Shown: positions 7,995 through 16,917 of the stretch, in pieces
Layout: every line of letters starts with the position of its first letter
How positions within the stretch are numbered: the first letter of the stretch is position 1
NCBI RefSeq assembly: GCF_013408985.1
Contig: NZ_JACBZT010000001.1
Location: 4,047,197-4,111,196, forward strand
Source of the DNA: Petropleomorpha daqingensis
GTDB taxonomy: Bacteria; Actinomycetota; Actinomycetes; Mycobacteriales; Geodermatophilaceae
Direction: 5' to 3'
Length of the DNA stretch: 64,000 nt
Translations under genes and position numbers: made by a program
Notes under the pieces: model-generated
What the model saw: the letters and a program-made list of their open reading frames with translations, nothing else
Database searches by the model: none
What the model was told of the DNA's origin: nothing

Positions 7995-8605
7995 GTCTGC
8001 CCGGGTCCTACTTCGACGACCTCTACGCCGCGACGGACGACCCGTGGTCGCTGCGCTCCCGCTGGTACGAGCAGCGCAAGTACGCCCTGACGACGGCGGT
8101 GCTGCCGCGACGTCGCTACGCCGAGGCCGTCGAGGTGGGGTGCTCGGTGGGGGAGCTGACGGCGGCGCTGGCGCAGCGGTGCGACCGGCTCACGGCGTGG
8201 GACGTCAGCGCCGCCGCGGTCGAGCGGACCCGTCGGCGGACCGCGGAGCTGCCCGGGGTCCGCGTCGAGCAGCGCGCGCTGCCCTCGGATCCGCTCCCGC
8301 CGTGCGATCTCGTCGTCCTCTCGGAGGTGCTCTACTACCTCGATCCCGACGACCTGCGGGCCGCCGTCGCAGCCGTCCGGGAAGCGATCGGTCCCGGTGG
8401 GACGGTGCTGGCCGTGCACTGGCGGCACCCGGTGACCGACTACCCGCAGACCGGGGACGCCGTCCACGCGGTCCTCCGGCGCGAGCTGGACTGGTCGCGG
8501 GTCGCCGTCCACGAGGAGACGGACTTCCTGCTCGACTGCTGGGTGGCCGCCCCCGCCGCCGACCCGCGGGCGGGATCCGTGGCCGCTGCGGAGGGCCTGT
8601 GGTGA
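7991..8605 (+). CDS. NodS-like SAM-dependent methyltransferase
   Basis: A 204-residue protein with the start SYFDDLYAATDDPW that marks the NodS-like group; Rhizobium NodS N-methylates a de-acetylated chito-oligosaccharide. The SAM motif is AVEVGCSVGELTAALA near residues 44-59, with motif IV CDLVVLSEVLYYLDPDD. The pairing with an upstream PIG-L deacetylase parallels NodB deacetylation followed by NodS N-methylation, although that link is an inference. The GTG start overlaps the PIG-L stop. A 12-base gap separates it from the glycosyltransferase. Confidence 0.86.
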   Translation: MSLPGSYFDDLYAATDDPWSLRSRWYEQRKYALTTAVLPRRRYAEAVEVGCSVGELTAALAQRCDRLTAWDVSAAAVERTRRRTAELPGVRVEQRALPSDPLPPCDLVVLSEVLYYLDPDDLRAAVAAVREAIGPGGTVLAVHWRHPVTDYPQTGDAVHAVLRRELDWSRVAVHEETDFLLDCWVAAPAADPRAGSVAAAEGLW

Positions 8606-8617
8606 GCGTGGCTGCGC

Positions 8618-9349
8618 GTGGCTGAGGCCGCGCGCCTGGGGCTGGTGGTGCCCGCGCGGGACGAGGTGGCGCTGCTGCCGGCCTGCCTCGCGGCGCTCCG
8701 CGAGGCGGCGGCGCACCCGGCCCGTTCCGGGGTCCCGGTGGTCGTGGTGGTGGTGGCCGACGGCTGCACGGACGCCACCGCGGAGGTGGCCGCCGCAGCG
8801 GGGGTCGTGGTGCTGGAGGGCGGCAGCGGGAACGTCGGCGCCGCACGCGACGCCGGTGCGCGCTGGCTGCTCGCCGACGCGGTGGCCGCCGGGATCGCGC
8901 CCGAGCGGCTGTGGTTGGCCACGACCGACGCCGACAGCACCGTCGCGCCGGACTGGGTGCTGCTGCACGAGATCGCCGCGGCTTCCGGGAGCGACGCCGT
9001 GGTGGGGACGGTGGCGGTCGACGACTGGACCGGCGTGCCGGCTGCGGCGGCGGCCGCGTTCGAGCGGGCCTACGGCGCGTGGCGGGACGCCGGCCCGGCG
9101 GCGGTGCACCCGCACGTCCACGGGGCGAACCTGGGGGTGCGGGGGAGCGCCTACGTCGCCTGCGGCGGGTTCCCCCCACTCCCGGTGGGCGAGGACGTCG
9201 CCCTGGTGCGGGCGCTGGAGGCCTCGGGGGCCGTGGTGCTGCGGACCGCCGCCAGCCCGGTGCGGACCTCGGCACGGCGTCGTCCCCGTGCGCGGGGCGG
9301 GGTCGGCGACGACATCGACCGGCTCGCCTCCGGGTACGACCTGGGCTGA
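8618..9349 (+). CDS. Glycosyltransferase family 2-like protein
   Basis: A 243-residue GT-A fold enzyme. The N-terminus GLVVPARDEVALLPACLAAL is the nucleotide-sugar binding start of GT2 enzymes, ADGCTDATAEVA follows, and a DxD-like ATTDADSTVAPDW lies near residue 105. The acceptor end is suggested by GEDVALVRAL. There is no membrane segment. The GTG at 8618 is chosen because the other nearby GTG codons fall in a frame that stops at once. It closes the four-gene cluster, and the next gene, dinB, has its own SOS promoter region. Confidence 0.86.
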   Translation: MAEAARLGLVVPARDEVALLPACLAALREAAAHPARSGVPVVVVVVADGCTDATAEVAAAAGVVVLEGGSGNVGAARDAGARWLLADAVAAGIAPERLWLATTDADSTVAPDWVLLHEIAAASGSDAVVGTVAVDDWTGVPAAAAAAFERAYGAWRDAGPAAVHPHVHGANLGVRGSAYVACGGFPPLPVGEDVALVRALEASGAVVLRTAASPVRTSARRRPRARGGVGDDIDRLASGYDLG

Positions 9350-9370
9350 CGCGCTACCCTCCTCCCGTAC

Positions 9371-9386
9371 TCGAACAGGTGTTCGA
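9371..9386. promoter_or_regulatory. LexA (SOS) box upstream of dinB
   Basis: TCGAACAGGTGTTCGA reads as a perfect inverted repeat TCGAAC-N4-GTTCGA, the Gram-positive/actinobacterial LexA operator. It lies 16 bases before the dinB start, where LexA would block initiation. This makes dinB damage-inducible. Confidence 0.88.
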
Positions 9387-9401
9387 CAGCGGGAGGTGAG
9401 C

Positions 9402-10679
9402 GTGCGCGCGGAGGGGTGCACCGTCCTGCACGTCGACATGGACGCCTTCTTCGCCAGCGTCGAGGTGCGGCGGCACCCCGAGCTGGCCGGGACGCCGGTC
9501 ATCGTCGGCGGCGCGGGCAACCGCGGGGTGGTCACCTCGGCCACCTACGAGGCCCGCCGCTACGGCGTGCACGCCGCCATGCCCACCGCGCGGGCGCTGC
9601 GGCTGTGCCCGACGGCCACGGTGCTGCCCGGCGACATGGGGCTCTACGCCGAGGTCTCCCGCTCGGTCATGGCGCTGTTCCGGTCGATCACGCCGCTGGT
9701 CGAGCCGCTGTCCCTCGACGAGGCCTTCCTCGACGTCGCCGGCGCCGGTCGCCGGCTGGGCGATGCCGCCGAGATCGGCGAGTACATCCGCGCCCGCGTC
9801 TTCGACGAGCAGGGCATCACCTGCTCGGTGGGGGTGGCGCCGACCAAGTTCGTGGCCAAGCTGGCCTCCACCGCGTCCAAGCCCGACGGGCTGCTCGTCG
9901 TCCGCCCGGCCGAGGTCATGGACTTCCTGCACCCGCTGCCGGTGGGCGCGCTGTGGGGCGTGGGCCCCAAGACCGAGGAGCAGCTGCTGCGGCTCGGGCT
10001 GCGCACCGTCGGTGATCTCGCGCACGTGCCGGCCCGCACCCTGCAGCGGGCGGTCGGGGCGGCCGCGGGGTCGCACCTGCACGAGCTGGCGTGGGGGCGC
10101 GACCCGCGGCGCGTCGTCCCCGACGAGCCGGAGCGCTCGACCGGGGCGGAGGAGACCTTCGCCACCGACGTCGACGACCCGCAGGTGATCCACCGCGAGC
10201 TGCTGCGGCTCGCCGAGCGCACGGCCGGCCGGTTGCGCTCGGTCGGCGCGCTCGCTCGCACGGTGAGCATCAAGGTCCGCTTCGCCGATTTCGCCACGAT
10301 CACCCGGAGCCGGACCCTCGCCGTCCCCACCGACGTCGGGCAGGAGCTCTACGACACCGCCCGCACGCTGTTCGACGCGCTCGGCCTGGACCGGGCGCGG
10401 ATCCGGCTGGTGGGGGTGCGGGCCGAGCGGCTGGTCGACGCCGACTCCGCACCCCGCCAGCTCGAGCTCGGCGCCCGCGAGCACGGCCGCCGCGAGGCCG
10501 AGCTCGCCGCCGACCGCGCCGCCCGCCGGTTCGGCGCCGGCGCGGTCCGTCCCGCCACGCTGCTGCACCGGGACCGGTGGGCCCGCGGCGAGGGGGACGG
10601 CGGCCTCGCGGCGAGCCGCCCGATCCCGCGTCCGGAGCGGCCGAGACGCCCGATCTCGGGCCGCAGCGAGGCGGTCTGA
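9402..10679 (+). CDS. dinB: DNA polymerase IV (Y-family, translesion)
   Basis: A 425-residue Y-family polymerase. The catalytic palm motifs are HVDMDAFFASVEV (D12) and PLSLDEAFLDV (D106, E107). The finger region is YEARRYGVHAAMPTARAL, and WGVGPKTEEQLLRLG is the helix-hairpin-helix of the thumb. Little finger and tail follow, and I see no clear beta-clamp motif at the very end. The GTG at 9402 is preferred because GGGAGG ends 5 bases before it; an in-frame GTG at 9396 would lie inside that RBS. The perfect LexA box immediately upstream places the gene in the SOS regulon, as dnaE2 usually is. Confidence 0.94.
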   Translation: MRAEGCTVLHVDMDAFFASVEVRRHPELAGTPVIVGGAGNRGVVTSATYEARRYGVHAAMPTARALRLCPTATVLPGDMGLYAEVSRSVMALFRSITPLVEPLSLDEAFLDVAGAGRRLGDAAEIGEYIRARVFDEQGITCSVGVAPTKFVAKLASTASKPDGLLVVRPAEVMDFLHPLPVGALWGVGPKTEEQLLRLGLRTVGDLAHVPARTLQRAVGAAAGSHLHELAWGRDPRRVVPDEPERSTGAEETFATDVDDPQVIHRELLRLAERTAGRLRSVGALARTVSIKVRFADFATITRSRTLAVPTDVGQELYDTARTLFDALGLDRARIRLVGVRAERLVDADSAPRQLELGAREHGRREAELAADRAARRFGAGAVRPATLLHRDRWARGEGDGGLAASRPIPRPERPRRPISGRSEAV

Positions 10680-10833
10680 CCGGTTCCGGGGGCACCCGTG
10701 CGGGTGATCACCGCGAGAACCCGGCGGGTCGCCGCAGACTCGCCTTTCGCAGCCCGCAATCCCCTCGTATCCTCGGAGACACCGCCGGCGGTGACTGCCG
10801 GCGGTACCTGGCTAGGCCCGTATGGAGGTCGAC
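10680..10833 (+). other. Intergenic region before the DUF3040 gene
   Basis: The 154 bases hold a small GC-rich dyad (CACCGCCGGCGGTGACTGCCGGCGGT, counted in two halves, 10789-10805) and the RBS GGAGGT at 10825-10830. A -10-like TATCCT (10769-10774) is the only promoter-like hexamer I can point to, with no convincing -35 partner. Confidence 0.3.
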
Positions 10834-11235
10834 GTGCCGCTCTCCGAGCACGAACAGAGACTGCTGGAGCAGATCGAGCGCGCCCTCGTCGACGACGATC
10901 CCAAGTTCGCTTCCACGGTCCGGTCCGGTGATCGGCGGCTGAAGGCGCGCCGCAAGCTGCAACTGGGCATCGTGCTCGTCGTCGTCGGCCTCGCCGTCCT
11001 GGTGGGCGGCGCCGTCGCGCAGTCGTGGCTGCTCGGCGTCTTCGGGTTCCTGGTGATGTTCGTAGGCGGGCCGATCCTCGTCGTCCTGAACTACAAGAAC
11101 GCCACCGGCGCCCCCGAGGCCGGGGCCGCCCCCGCCTCGGGCAGCCGCCCGGCGACCGGCCGCAAGGGCCGCCCCCGCCGGCAGCCGCTGAAGACCCGCC
11201 TCGAGGAGCGCTTCCGCCGCCGCTACGACCAGTAG
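10834..11235 (+). CDS. DUF3040 family membrane protein
   Basis: A 133-residue protein common in actinobacteria just upstream of or near the mraZ/dcw region. The signature is PLSEHEQRLLEQIERAL at the N-terminus, then DPKFASTV. Two membrane segments follow (about residues 45-65 and 68-87: IVLVVVGLAVLVGGAV and LLGVFGFLVMFVGG), and then a basic Arg-rich tail. The GTG at 10834 is chosen over the ATG at 10822: GGAGGT lies 3 bases after that ATG and properly spaced before the GTG, and the family begins with PLSEHEQ. Function is unknown. Confidence 0.85.
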   Translation: MPLSEHEQRLLEQIERALVDDDPKFASTVRSGDRRLKARRKLQLGIVLVVVGLAVLVGGAVAQSWLLGVFGFLVMFVGGPILVVLNYKNATGAPEAGAAPASGSRPATGRKGRPRRQPLKTRLEERFRRRYDQ

Positions 11236-11252
11236 CCCGCACGCATCCGCCG

Positions 11253-11284
11253 ACGGCCGCCGTCCCCCGAGGGACGGCGGCCGT
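11253..11284 (+). terminator. Rho-independent-like terminator after the DUF3040 gene
   Basis: ACGGCCGCCGTCCC and GGGACGGCGGCCGT form a perfect 14-bp stem with a CCGA tetraloop, 18 bases after the stop codon. The U-tract is weak (TTCG), as usual for high-GC actinobacteria. Confidence 0.75.
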
Positions 11285-11326
11285 TCGCGTTCCGGGGTGG
11301 CCGCGGCGCCGTCCTCCCGCACCAAT

Positions 11327-11393
11327 GGCTGTCCTCCCGCACAAGCGTTGGTGCGGGAGGACAGCGTTCGATCAGGTCACCTGATCCACGCTG
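11327..11393. repeat. Dispersed palindromic repeat, family B, copy 1
   Basis: A 67-base element matching 60311-60377 with only a handful of differences. It contains the hairpin arms CTGTCCTCCCGCAC (11329-11342) and GTGCGGGAGGACAG (11351-11364), followed by the dyad GATCAGGTCACCTGATC (11370-11386). A second upstream arm, GTCCTCCCGCACCAA (11311-11325), can pair with 11348-11362 instead, giving two mutually exclusive hairpins. It lies between the converging DUF3040 and transglutaminase genes. Confidence 0.75.
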
Positions 11394-11400
11394 CCGGAAC

Positions 11401-13803
11401 TCAGACGGTGCGCGGGCGGCGGCGGGTCAGGCCGGTGGCGCGGCGGCCCAGGGCGTCGCCCCAGCGCCGGCCCGCGCCGGTGAGCAGGGACGACGGCCAC
11501 AGGACGGCGAGCGCCCGGGTCCGTGGCGGGGTGGCCCGCACCAGACCCCGGCGTGCCGCGCGCAGCGCCGCGACCAGCTCGGGATCGGCCGACACGGTGC
11601 CGGGGCGGGCGTAGCTCGACGCCTCCTCAGCGAGGGCCAGCCGGCGCAGCGCGTCCACCGCCGCGGGATCGGTGTCCGGACGGCGGACCGCCCGACCCGC
11701 CGAAGCCCCGTCGGTGCGGTTGACCACGCCGGCCAGCTGCCGCGCCGTCTGCCGGGGCGTCCACGCCGGGTGCACGGGGATCCCGAGGTCCACCGCGGTC
11801 GCCGCCAGCTCGTCCCACAGCGCCGCGGGTGCGCCGTCGGACAGACGTCTGCGCCGCTGCAGCCGCCGGATCAGCGCCGGGGTGGCGATCACGGCGAGCA
11901 GCACCAGCGTTCCACCGCCGAACAGGAGCGTCGGGCGCAGCCAGGCGGCCGTCGAGGACTGGGGGAGGTTCAGCGGCCTGAAGGTGTTGTCGGGGTCCAG
12001 CTGCTTGGTGGGGCCGGCCTGGGTGGGTCCGGTCGGCGCGGCCGCGGTGGGCAGCGGCTCGTTGTTCTGCGGGGCGTCGGCGCGCGGCGCCCAGGGCAGC
12101 TGCACCGCGCGGTCGGCGGAGATCGGCGTCGGGTCGAAGGGCACCCAGCCCAGGTCGGCGAAGTAGACCTCGACCCAGGCGTGCGCGTCGTCGCTGGTGA
12201 TCAGCCGGGTGCCGTCGCTCGCCTCCTTGCCGGGGGTGTAGCCGAGCGCGACCCGGGCCGGGACGCCGGCCGCGCGGACCATGACCGCCATCGCGCCGGC
12301 GTACTGCTCGCAGTAACCGCGGCGCAGTCGCAGGAAGTCGGTCAGGTCGTCGCCACTGGTGCCCGGGGCGGTCGAGAGGCTGTACACGAAGCCGTTGGCC
12401 CGGTTGGTGAGGAAGCCGTGGATGGCCCGCACCTTGTCGTAGGGCGTCCTGGCGTCGGCGACGAGGTCGCGGACGAGCGAGGCGACGCTGGGGTTGAGCA
12501 GCGGCAGCTGGGTGTACTGGTTCTGCACCGGGTTGGTCTGCGGCAGAGCGGGGGAGGCCTCCAGCAGCGCGGTGCTGGGCTCCGGCTCGCTGGCGGTCAC
12601 CTCGTAGCTGAGCCCGGCCGTGGTGACGTTGCGGCCGAAGACCGTGCCGGTGGTCTCGTCGAAGCGCCAGTTGCGGCTGTCGCCGTCGTGCACCGCGACC
12701 GTCAGCGGCGAGTTCGGCACGGGCATGAACCGGTCGTCGTGCCCGAGCACGGTGATCGACTCGGTGACCCGGCGGGACTGCTCGTCGCTCGGCAACGGCG
12801 CCAGCGAGCCGCGGTCGGCGATCGAGCGCTCGCCGTCGAGGTTGGACAGCGACCAGCCCTTGTTCGCGTCGTACCGGTCCAGCGAGACCGCCCGCAGGTA
12901 GCCGGGGTCGTCGACCGAGGCGTCGACCCGCAGCAGGTCGATCGGGTCGGGCAGGGTGAGCTGGCCCTGCAGCGCCGCGACCGGGTCCAGCGAGGTGCCG
13001 GTCGAGCTGCCGCCGCCCTCGCCGCCGCCCAGGCCTGTGGTCAGCGAGCCCTCGGTCAGCGTCGGCACCAGCGCGCCGATCACCAGCCCGGCGGCGAGCG
13101 CGAACACGCCGGTGCGCACCGCGAGCAGCGTGCCGGTGCCCAGCAGGGTGCGCCGTCCCGACCGGTTGCGGCGGGCCAGCCGGCGGTTCTGGTCGGCCCA
13201 CAGCAGCAGACCCAGCCCCGCCGCCGGCGCGGCGATGGCCGTGAGCCCGATGCCGCCGGTGATCGTGGCGACCGGCACGCAGTAGAAGATCAGCAGCCCG
13301 AGGCCGGCCAGGGCCGGCTGCCGGCCGGCGACCGCCACCAGGTCGATCGCGATGGCGACCAGCCCGACCAGGACGACGGTCAGCGCGAGCAGCCCGTGCA
13401 GCGGCAGCGCGGGCGTCGCCTGCTCGCGCATCTCGGCCGATCCGTCGGAGAGCACGGCGCCCAGCGCCCGGATGCTGGTCGGCGTCGGGATCACGCCGAG
13501 GAACGCGTCCCGCGGCGCGTACAGCGCGGTGAGCAGGCAGCCGACCAGCACCATCTGGCCGATCGGCACCAGCGGGACGGCGAGGCCGCCGAGCTTGCCC
13601 GGCACGGGCCGGTCCCCGGCGAACCGGGTCCACAGCGCCGGACCGGCCGCGCGCAGCAGCAGCCCCCCGGCCAGGACGACGACCACCGTGGCGAGCACCG
13701 GCGGGAACCAGGCGCCGGTGGCGTACACCGGCTTGAGCGCGAACGCCCCGAGGAGGGTCGCGACCGCCGCCGCGACGGCCGAGCCGATGTCCTCGCGGTT
13801 CAC
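11401..13803 (-). CDS. Transglutaminase-like membrane protein (DUF3488/TgpA type)
   Basis: An 800-residue protein. The N-terminal third is a bundle of six to seven membrane helices (residues about 10-260, for example LAVPLVPIGQMVLVGCLL). An extracellular region with the transglutaminase core follows. C498 is in RRGYCEQYAGAMAVM, H541 is in DDAHAWVEVYF, and an Asp follows in WVPFDPTP; together these give the Cys-His-Asp triad. A last membrane helix lies near 655-675, followed by a cytoplasmic tail. TgpA of Pseudomonas is an essential relative of unknown substrate. The GTG start overlaps the DUF58 stop by 4 bases (GTGA), placing it third in the moxR operon. A reading frame continuing upstream is a shadow of the DUF58 gene. 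Confidence 0.9.
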   Translation of the reverse strand: MNREDIGSAVAAAVATLLGAFALKPVYATGAWFPPVLATVVVVLAGGLLLRAAGPALWTRFAGDRPVPGKLGGLAVPLVPIGQMVLVGCLLTALYAPRDAFLGVIPTPTSIRALGAVLSDGSAEMREQATPALPLHGLLALTVVLVGLVAIAIDLVAVAGRQPALAGLGLLIFYCVPVATITGGIGLTAIAAPAAGLGLLLWADQNRRLARRNRSGRRTLLGTGTLLAVRTGVFALAAGLVIGALVPTLTEGSLTTGLGGGEGGGSSTGTSLDPVAALQGQLTLPDPIDLLRVDASVDDPGYLRAVSLDRYDANKGWSLSNLDGERSIADRGSLAPLPSDEQSRRVTESITVLGHDDRFMPVPNSPLTVAVHDGDSRNWRFDETTGTVFGRNVTTAGLSYEVTASEPEPSTALLEASPALPQTNPVQNQYTQLPLLNPSVASLVRDLVADARTPYDKVRAIHGFLTNRANGFVYSLSTAPGTSGDDLTDFLRLRRGYCEQYAGAMAVMVRAAGVPARVALGYTPGKEASDGTRLITSDDAHAWVEVYFADLGWVPFDPTPISADRAVQLPWAPRADAPQNNEPLPTAAAPTGPTQAGPTKQLDPDNTFRPLNLPQSSTAAWLRPTLLFGGGTLVLLAVIATPALIRRLQRRRRLSDGAPAALWDELAATAVDLGIPVHPAWTPRQTARQLAGVVNRTDGASAGRAVRRPDTDPAAVDALRRLALAEEASSYARPGTVSADPELVAALRAARRGLVRATPPRTRALAVLWPSSLLTGAGRRWGDALGRRATGLTRRRPRTV

Positions 13804-15176
13804 GCCGGCACCCCCACGCCGCGCGCGGGCGCCGTCTCGGTCAGCTCGGCCCAGACCTGGTCCACCGTGACGTCGGCGCGGGCGATCGCCACGTGCCAGC
13901 CGGCCGCGCGCAGCAGCGTCACGGCGTCGTCCCGCTGCCGGTCCAGCTCGGCGCGGGCCGCGTCGGACGGCGCCCGCCGCCCGCGCAGCAGCCCGGCGTC
14001 GGCCCAGCTGCCGACGTCGACCAGGACGGCGTAGTCGGTGCTGGGCCCCGACCGCGAGCGGACCAGGTCGGCGACGTCGTCCGCGCCGACCGCGCCGAGC
14101 AGGCAGACGACCGGCCCGTCTCCGGCGGCCTCGCGCAGCGCCTCGATCCCGGTGTCGAGGGCGGAGTTCTTCGAGGGGCGGACCGCGGCCAGCGCGTCCA
14201 GCAGCGTGTCGGCGTCCATCCCGCCGCGGTGACCGGCCACGGCCAGCTCGCCGGCCTCGGTGACCACGCGCAGGGTCGCCCCGCGCCGGCCGAGGGCGCT
14301 GCCGATGCTCGCCGCCGCCTCCACCAGCCACTCGAGGCTGTCCGGGGGCGGGTTGTCGTCGCCGGGCGGCCCGGCGACCGGGACCCCGCCGCGGGCCGTC
14401 GCGTCGCGGTTGGCGATCAGGTGCGCGCGGGAGCGGGTGTCGAGCAGCAGCGTGGCCTGCGCCCGCCACGGCCGCTCCTCGAGCCGGACCATGAGCTCAC
14501 CGGTGCGCGCGGTGGTCCGCCAGTGGACCTTGCGCAGGTCGTCGCCGTGCCGGTACTCCCGCACGCTGACGTCGTCCTCACCGTGGACGGCGATCGACCG
14601 CCGGCTGCCGTCGCCCCCGCCGCCGTGCCCGCCCGCCGGGCCGCCGGGCCCGAGCGGGCGCACCCGCGGGACGACGAGCAGCGACACGGTGTCGGCGCCG
14701 GCCGCGCTGCGCATGACCAGGCCGAACGGGTCGACCAGCCGCAGCCGCAGCGGCCCGAGGGTGTGCCGCCCCCGGCGCGAACCGTGCACCTGGTAGCCCA
14801 GGGCCGCCGTCTCGCCGCCGCCCAGCCGCTCGACGACGAACCGCGGCGACGCGCCCAGCTCGGAGGGCAGCTGCTCGGCCAGCAGCCACAGCCCGCCGGT
14901 CCGCCGGTCGGCGTTGGTCACCTCGAGCAGGACGTCGGCGTCCTGGCCGCGGGGCACCCGGGACGGCGTCACGGTGCGCCGCGAGGCCAGCCGGAACCGC
15001 TCGCGGGCGACGGCAGCCGCCGACAGCAGCGGCAGCGCGAGCACGAACACGGCGAGCTGGACCAGCGACCGCTCGCCCAGCAGCATCCCGAGCAGGAGCA
15101 GCGTGCCGCCGGCCGCGACGAGGCAGCGGCCCCGCACGGTGAGGGAGGACAGCGCCGCCCCGACCCGACCGCGCAC
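13800..15176 (-). CDS. DUF58 family protein (MoxR-associated, vWA-like)
   Basis: A 458-residue protein. Two N-terminal membrane segments lie close together (about residues 18-55, VAAGGTLLLLGMLLGE and LVQLAVFVLALPLL). A beta-rich middle region follows, then the DUF58 hallmark DDVSVREYRHGDDLRKVHWR and the vWA-like TLLLDTRSRA. Partners of MoxR ATPases with this domain are thought to receive assembled or metal-loaded cargo, but the function is not established. The GTG at 15176 is the first usable start, 5 bases after the moxR stop. Upstream codons in the same frame are a shadow of moxR, so the start has moderate certainty. Confidence 0.87.
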   Translation of the reverse strand: MRGRVGAALSSLTVRGRCLVAAGGTLLLLGMLLGERSLVQLAVFVLALPLLSAAAVARERFRLASRRTVTPSRVPRGQDADVLLEVTNADRRTGGLWLLAEQLPSELGASPRFVVERLGGGETAALGYQVHGSRRGRHTLGPLRLRLVDPFGLVMRSAAGADTVSLLVVPRVRPLGPGGPAGGHGGGGDGSRRSIAVHGEDDVSVREYRHGDDLRKVHWRTTARTGELMVRLEERPWRAQATLLLDTRSRAHLIANRDATARGGVPVAGPPGDDNPPPDSLEWLVEAAASIGSALGRRGATLRVVTEAGELAVAGHRGGMDADTLLDALAAVRPSKNSALDTGIEALREAAGDGPVVCLLGAVGADDVADLVRSRSGPSTDYAVLVDVGSWADAGLLRGRRAPSDAARAELDRQRDDAVTLLRAAGWHVAIARADVTVDQVWAELTETAPARGVGVPA

Positions 15177-15181
15177 CGCGG

Positions 15182-16165
<984 letters not shown>

Positions 16166-16436
16166 GTCTACAAGGTACGTGCCCGGACCCGCTCCAGGTT
16201 CAGTCCTGCGCTCCACTCCCTCCCACCTGCCTCCCCACCGGGCCCCACCGGGCCTCCGAGGCCCTGACCTGGGCCGCCGACGGGGGAGCGCGAAGGTCAC
16301 GACACGGCGTCGAGTGGTGTCCAGTGGGGGCTAGTGGGTTACTGTGTCGCCCGGTGGGGAGCGGTTCCCGAACGTGGGGGATCCGCGCAGCGGTCCCTCA
16401 TCTCGGAGGGGGAGATCCAGTGACGGGGGTGATCCG
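16166..16436. other. Divergent moxR / mraZ control region
   Basis: 271 bases lie between the divergent starts. The mraZ-proximal half carries a 10-bp-phased array of GTGGG boxes (16314-16379). No convincing -35/-10 pair is visible, although TTACTGT overlaps the array. The moxR-proximal half is low in recognisable motifs. Confidence 0.6.
16314..16379 (+). promoter_or_regulatory. Phased MraZ-binding-type boxes upstream of mraZ
   Basis: Boxes begin at 16314 (GTGGTG), 16324 (GTGGGG), 16334 (GTGGGT), 16344 (GTGTCG, degenerate), 16354 (GTGGGG), 16364 (GTTCCC, poor) and 16374 (GTGGGG). All are exactly 10 bases apart. E. coli MraZ binds TGGGN repeats separated by 5 bases, which is the same 10-base period. 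Autoregulation of mraZ and control of the dcw transcript is the expected role. Confidence 0.82.
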
Positions 16437-16871
16437 GTGTTCGTCGGCAGCTATCCGCTGCGCCTCGACGAGAAGGGCCGGCTCGCCCTGCCCGTCCGCT
16501 TCCGGGAGCAGGTGGCAGAGGGCATGGTGATCAAGAAGGGCCAGGAGCGCTGCATCTACGGCCTGACCATGGGTCGGGTCGCCGAGCAGAGCGCCGCCAT
16601 CGCCGCCATGGCTCCCGCCGACACCGCCGCCGCCCGCATGCGCGCCCGCCTGGGCTTCGGGTCGATGGTCGAGGTCGAGCCGGACAAGACCGGCCGCATC
16701 ACCATCCCCGCGGGCCTGCGGGAGTACGCCGGCCTGGACCGCGACGTGGTCGTGGTCGGGGTCGACACCCGCTTCGAGATCTGGGACTCCGCCACCTGGG
16801 ACGCCTACGTGGCCGAGCAGGAAGCGGCCTTCGCCGACATGGAGAGCGAGGGGATGCCGACCCTGTCGTGA
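16437..16871 (+). CDS. mraZ: Transcriptional regulator MraZ
   Basis: A 144-residue protein with two AbrB-like swapped-hairpin domains. The first is at residues 1-50 (VFVGSYPLRLDEKGRLALP), where DEKGRL is the family signature. The second is at about 78-125 (VEVEPDKTGRITIP). The family binds its own promoter and represses or tunes the dcw operon. GTG 16437 is selected because conserved family sequence begins there and GGGGGTGA lies just upstream. A longer in-frame start at 16344 falls inside the binding array. It begins the dcw cluster but is separated from rsmH by 371 bases. Confidence 0.94.
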   Translation: MFVGSYPLRLDEKGRLALPVRFREQVAEGMVIKKGQERCIYGLTMGRVAEQSAAIAAMAPADTAAARMRARLGFGSMVEVEPDKTGRITIPAGLREYAGLDRDVVVVGVDTRFEIWDSATWDAYVAEQEAAFADMESEGMPTLS

Positions 16872-16917
16872 CCCCCGAGACCTGGTCCGCTCCAGCCCGG
16901 AGCCCCGTGTGCTCGTT

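Noticed and set aside
13804-14469. Upstream extension of the transglutaminase frame to 1022 codons
   Set aside because: The added part overlaps the DUF58 gene in another frame, has no membrane or domain pattern, and the GTGA overlap at 13800-13803 gives a natural start.
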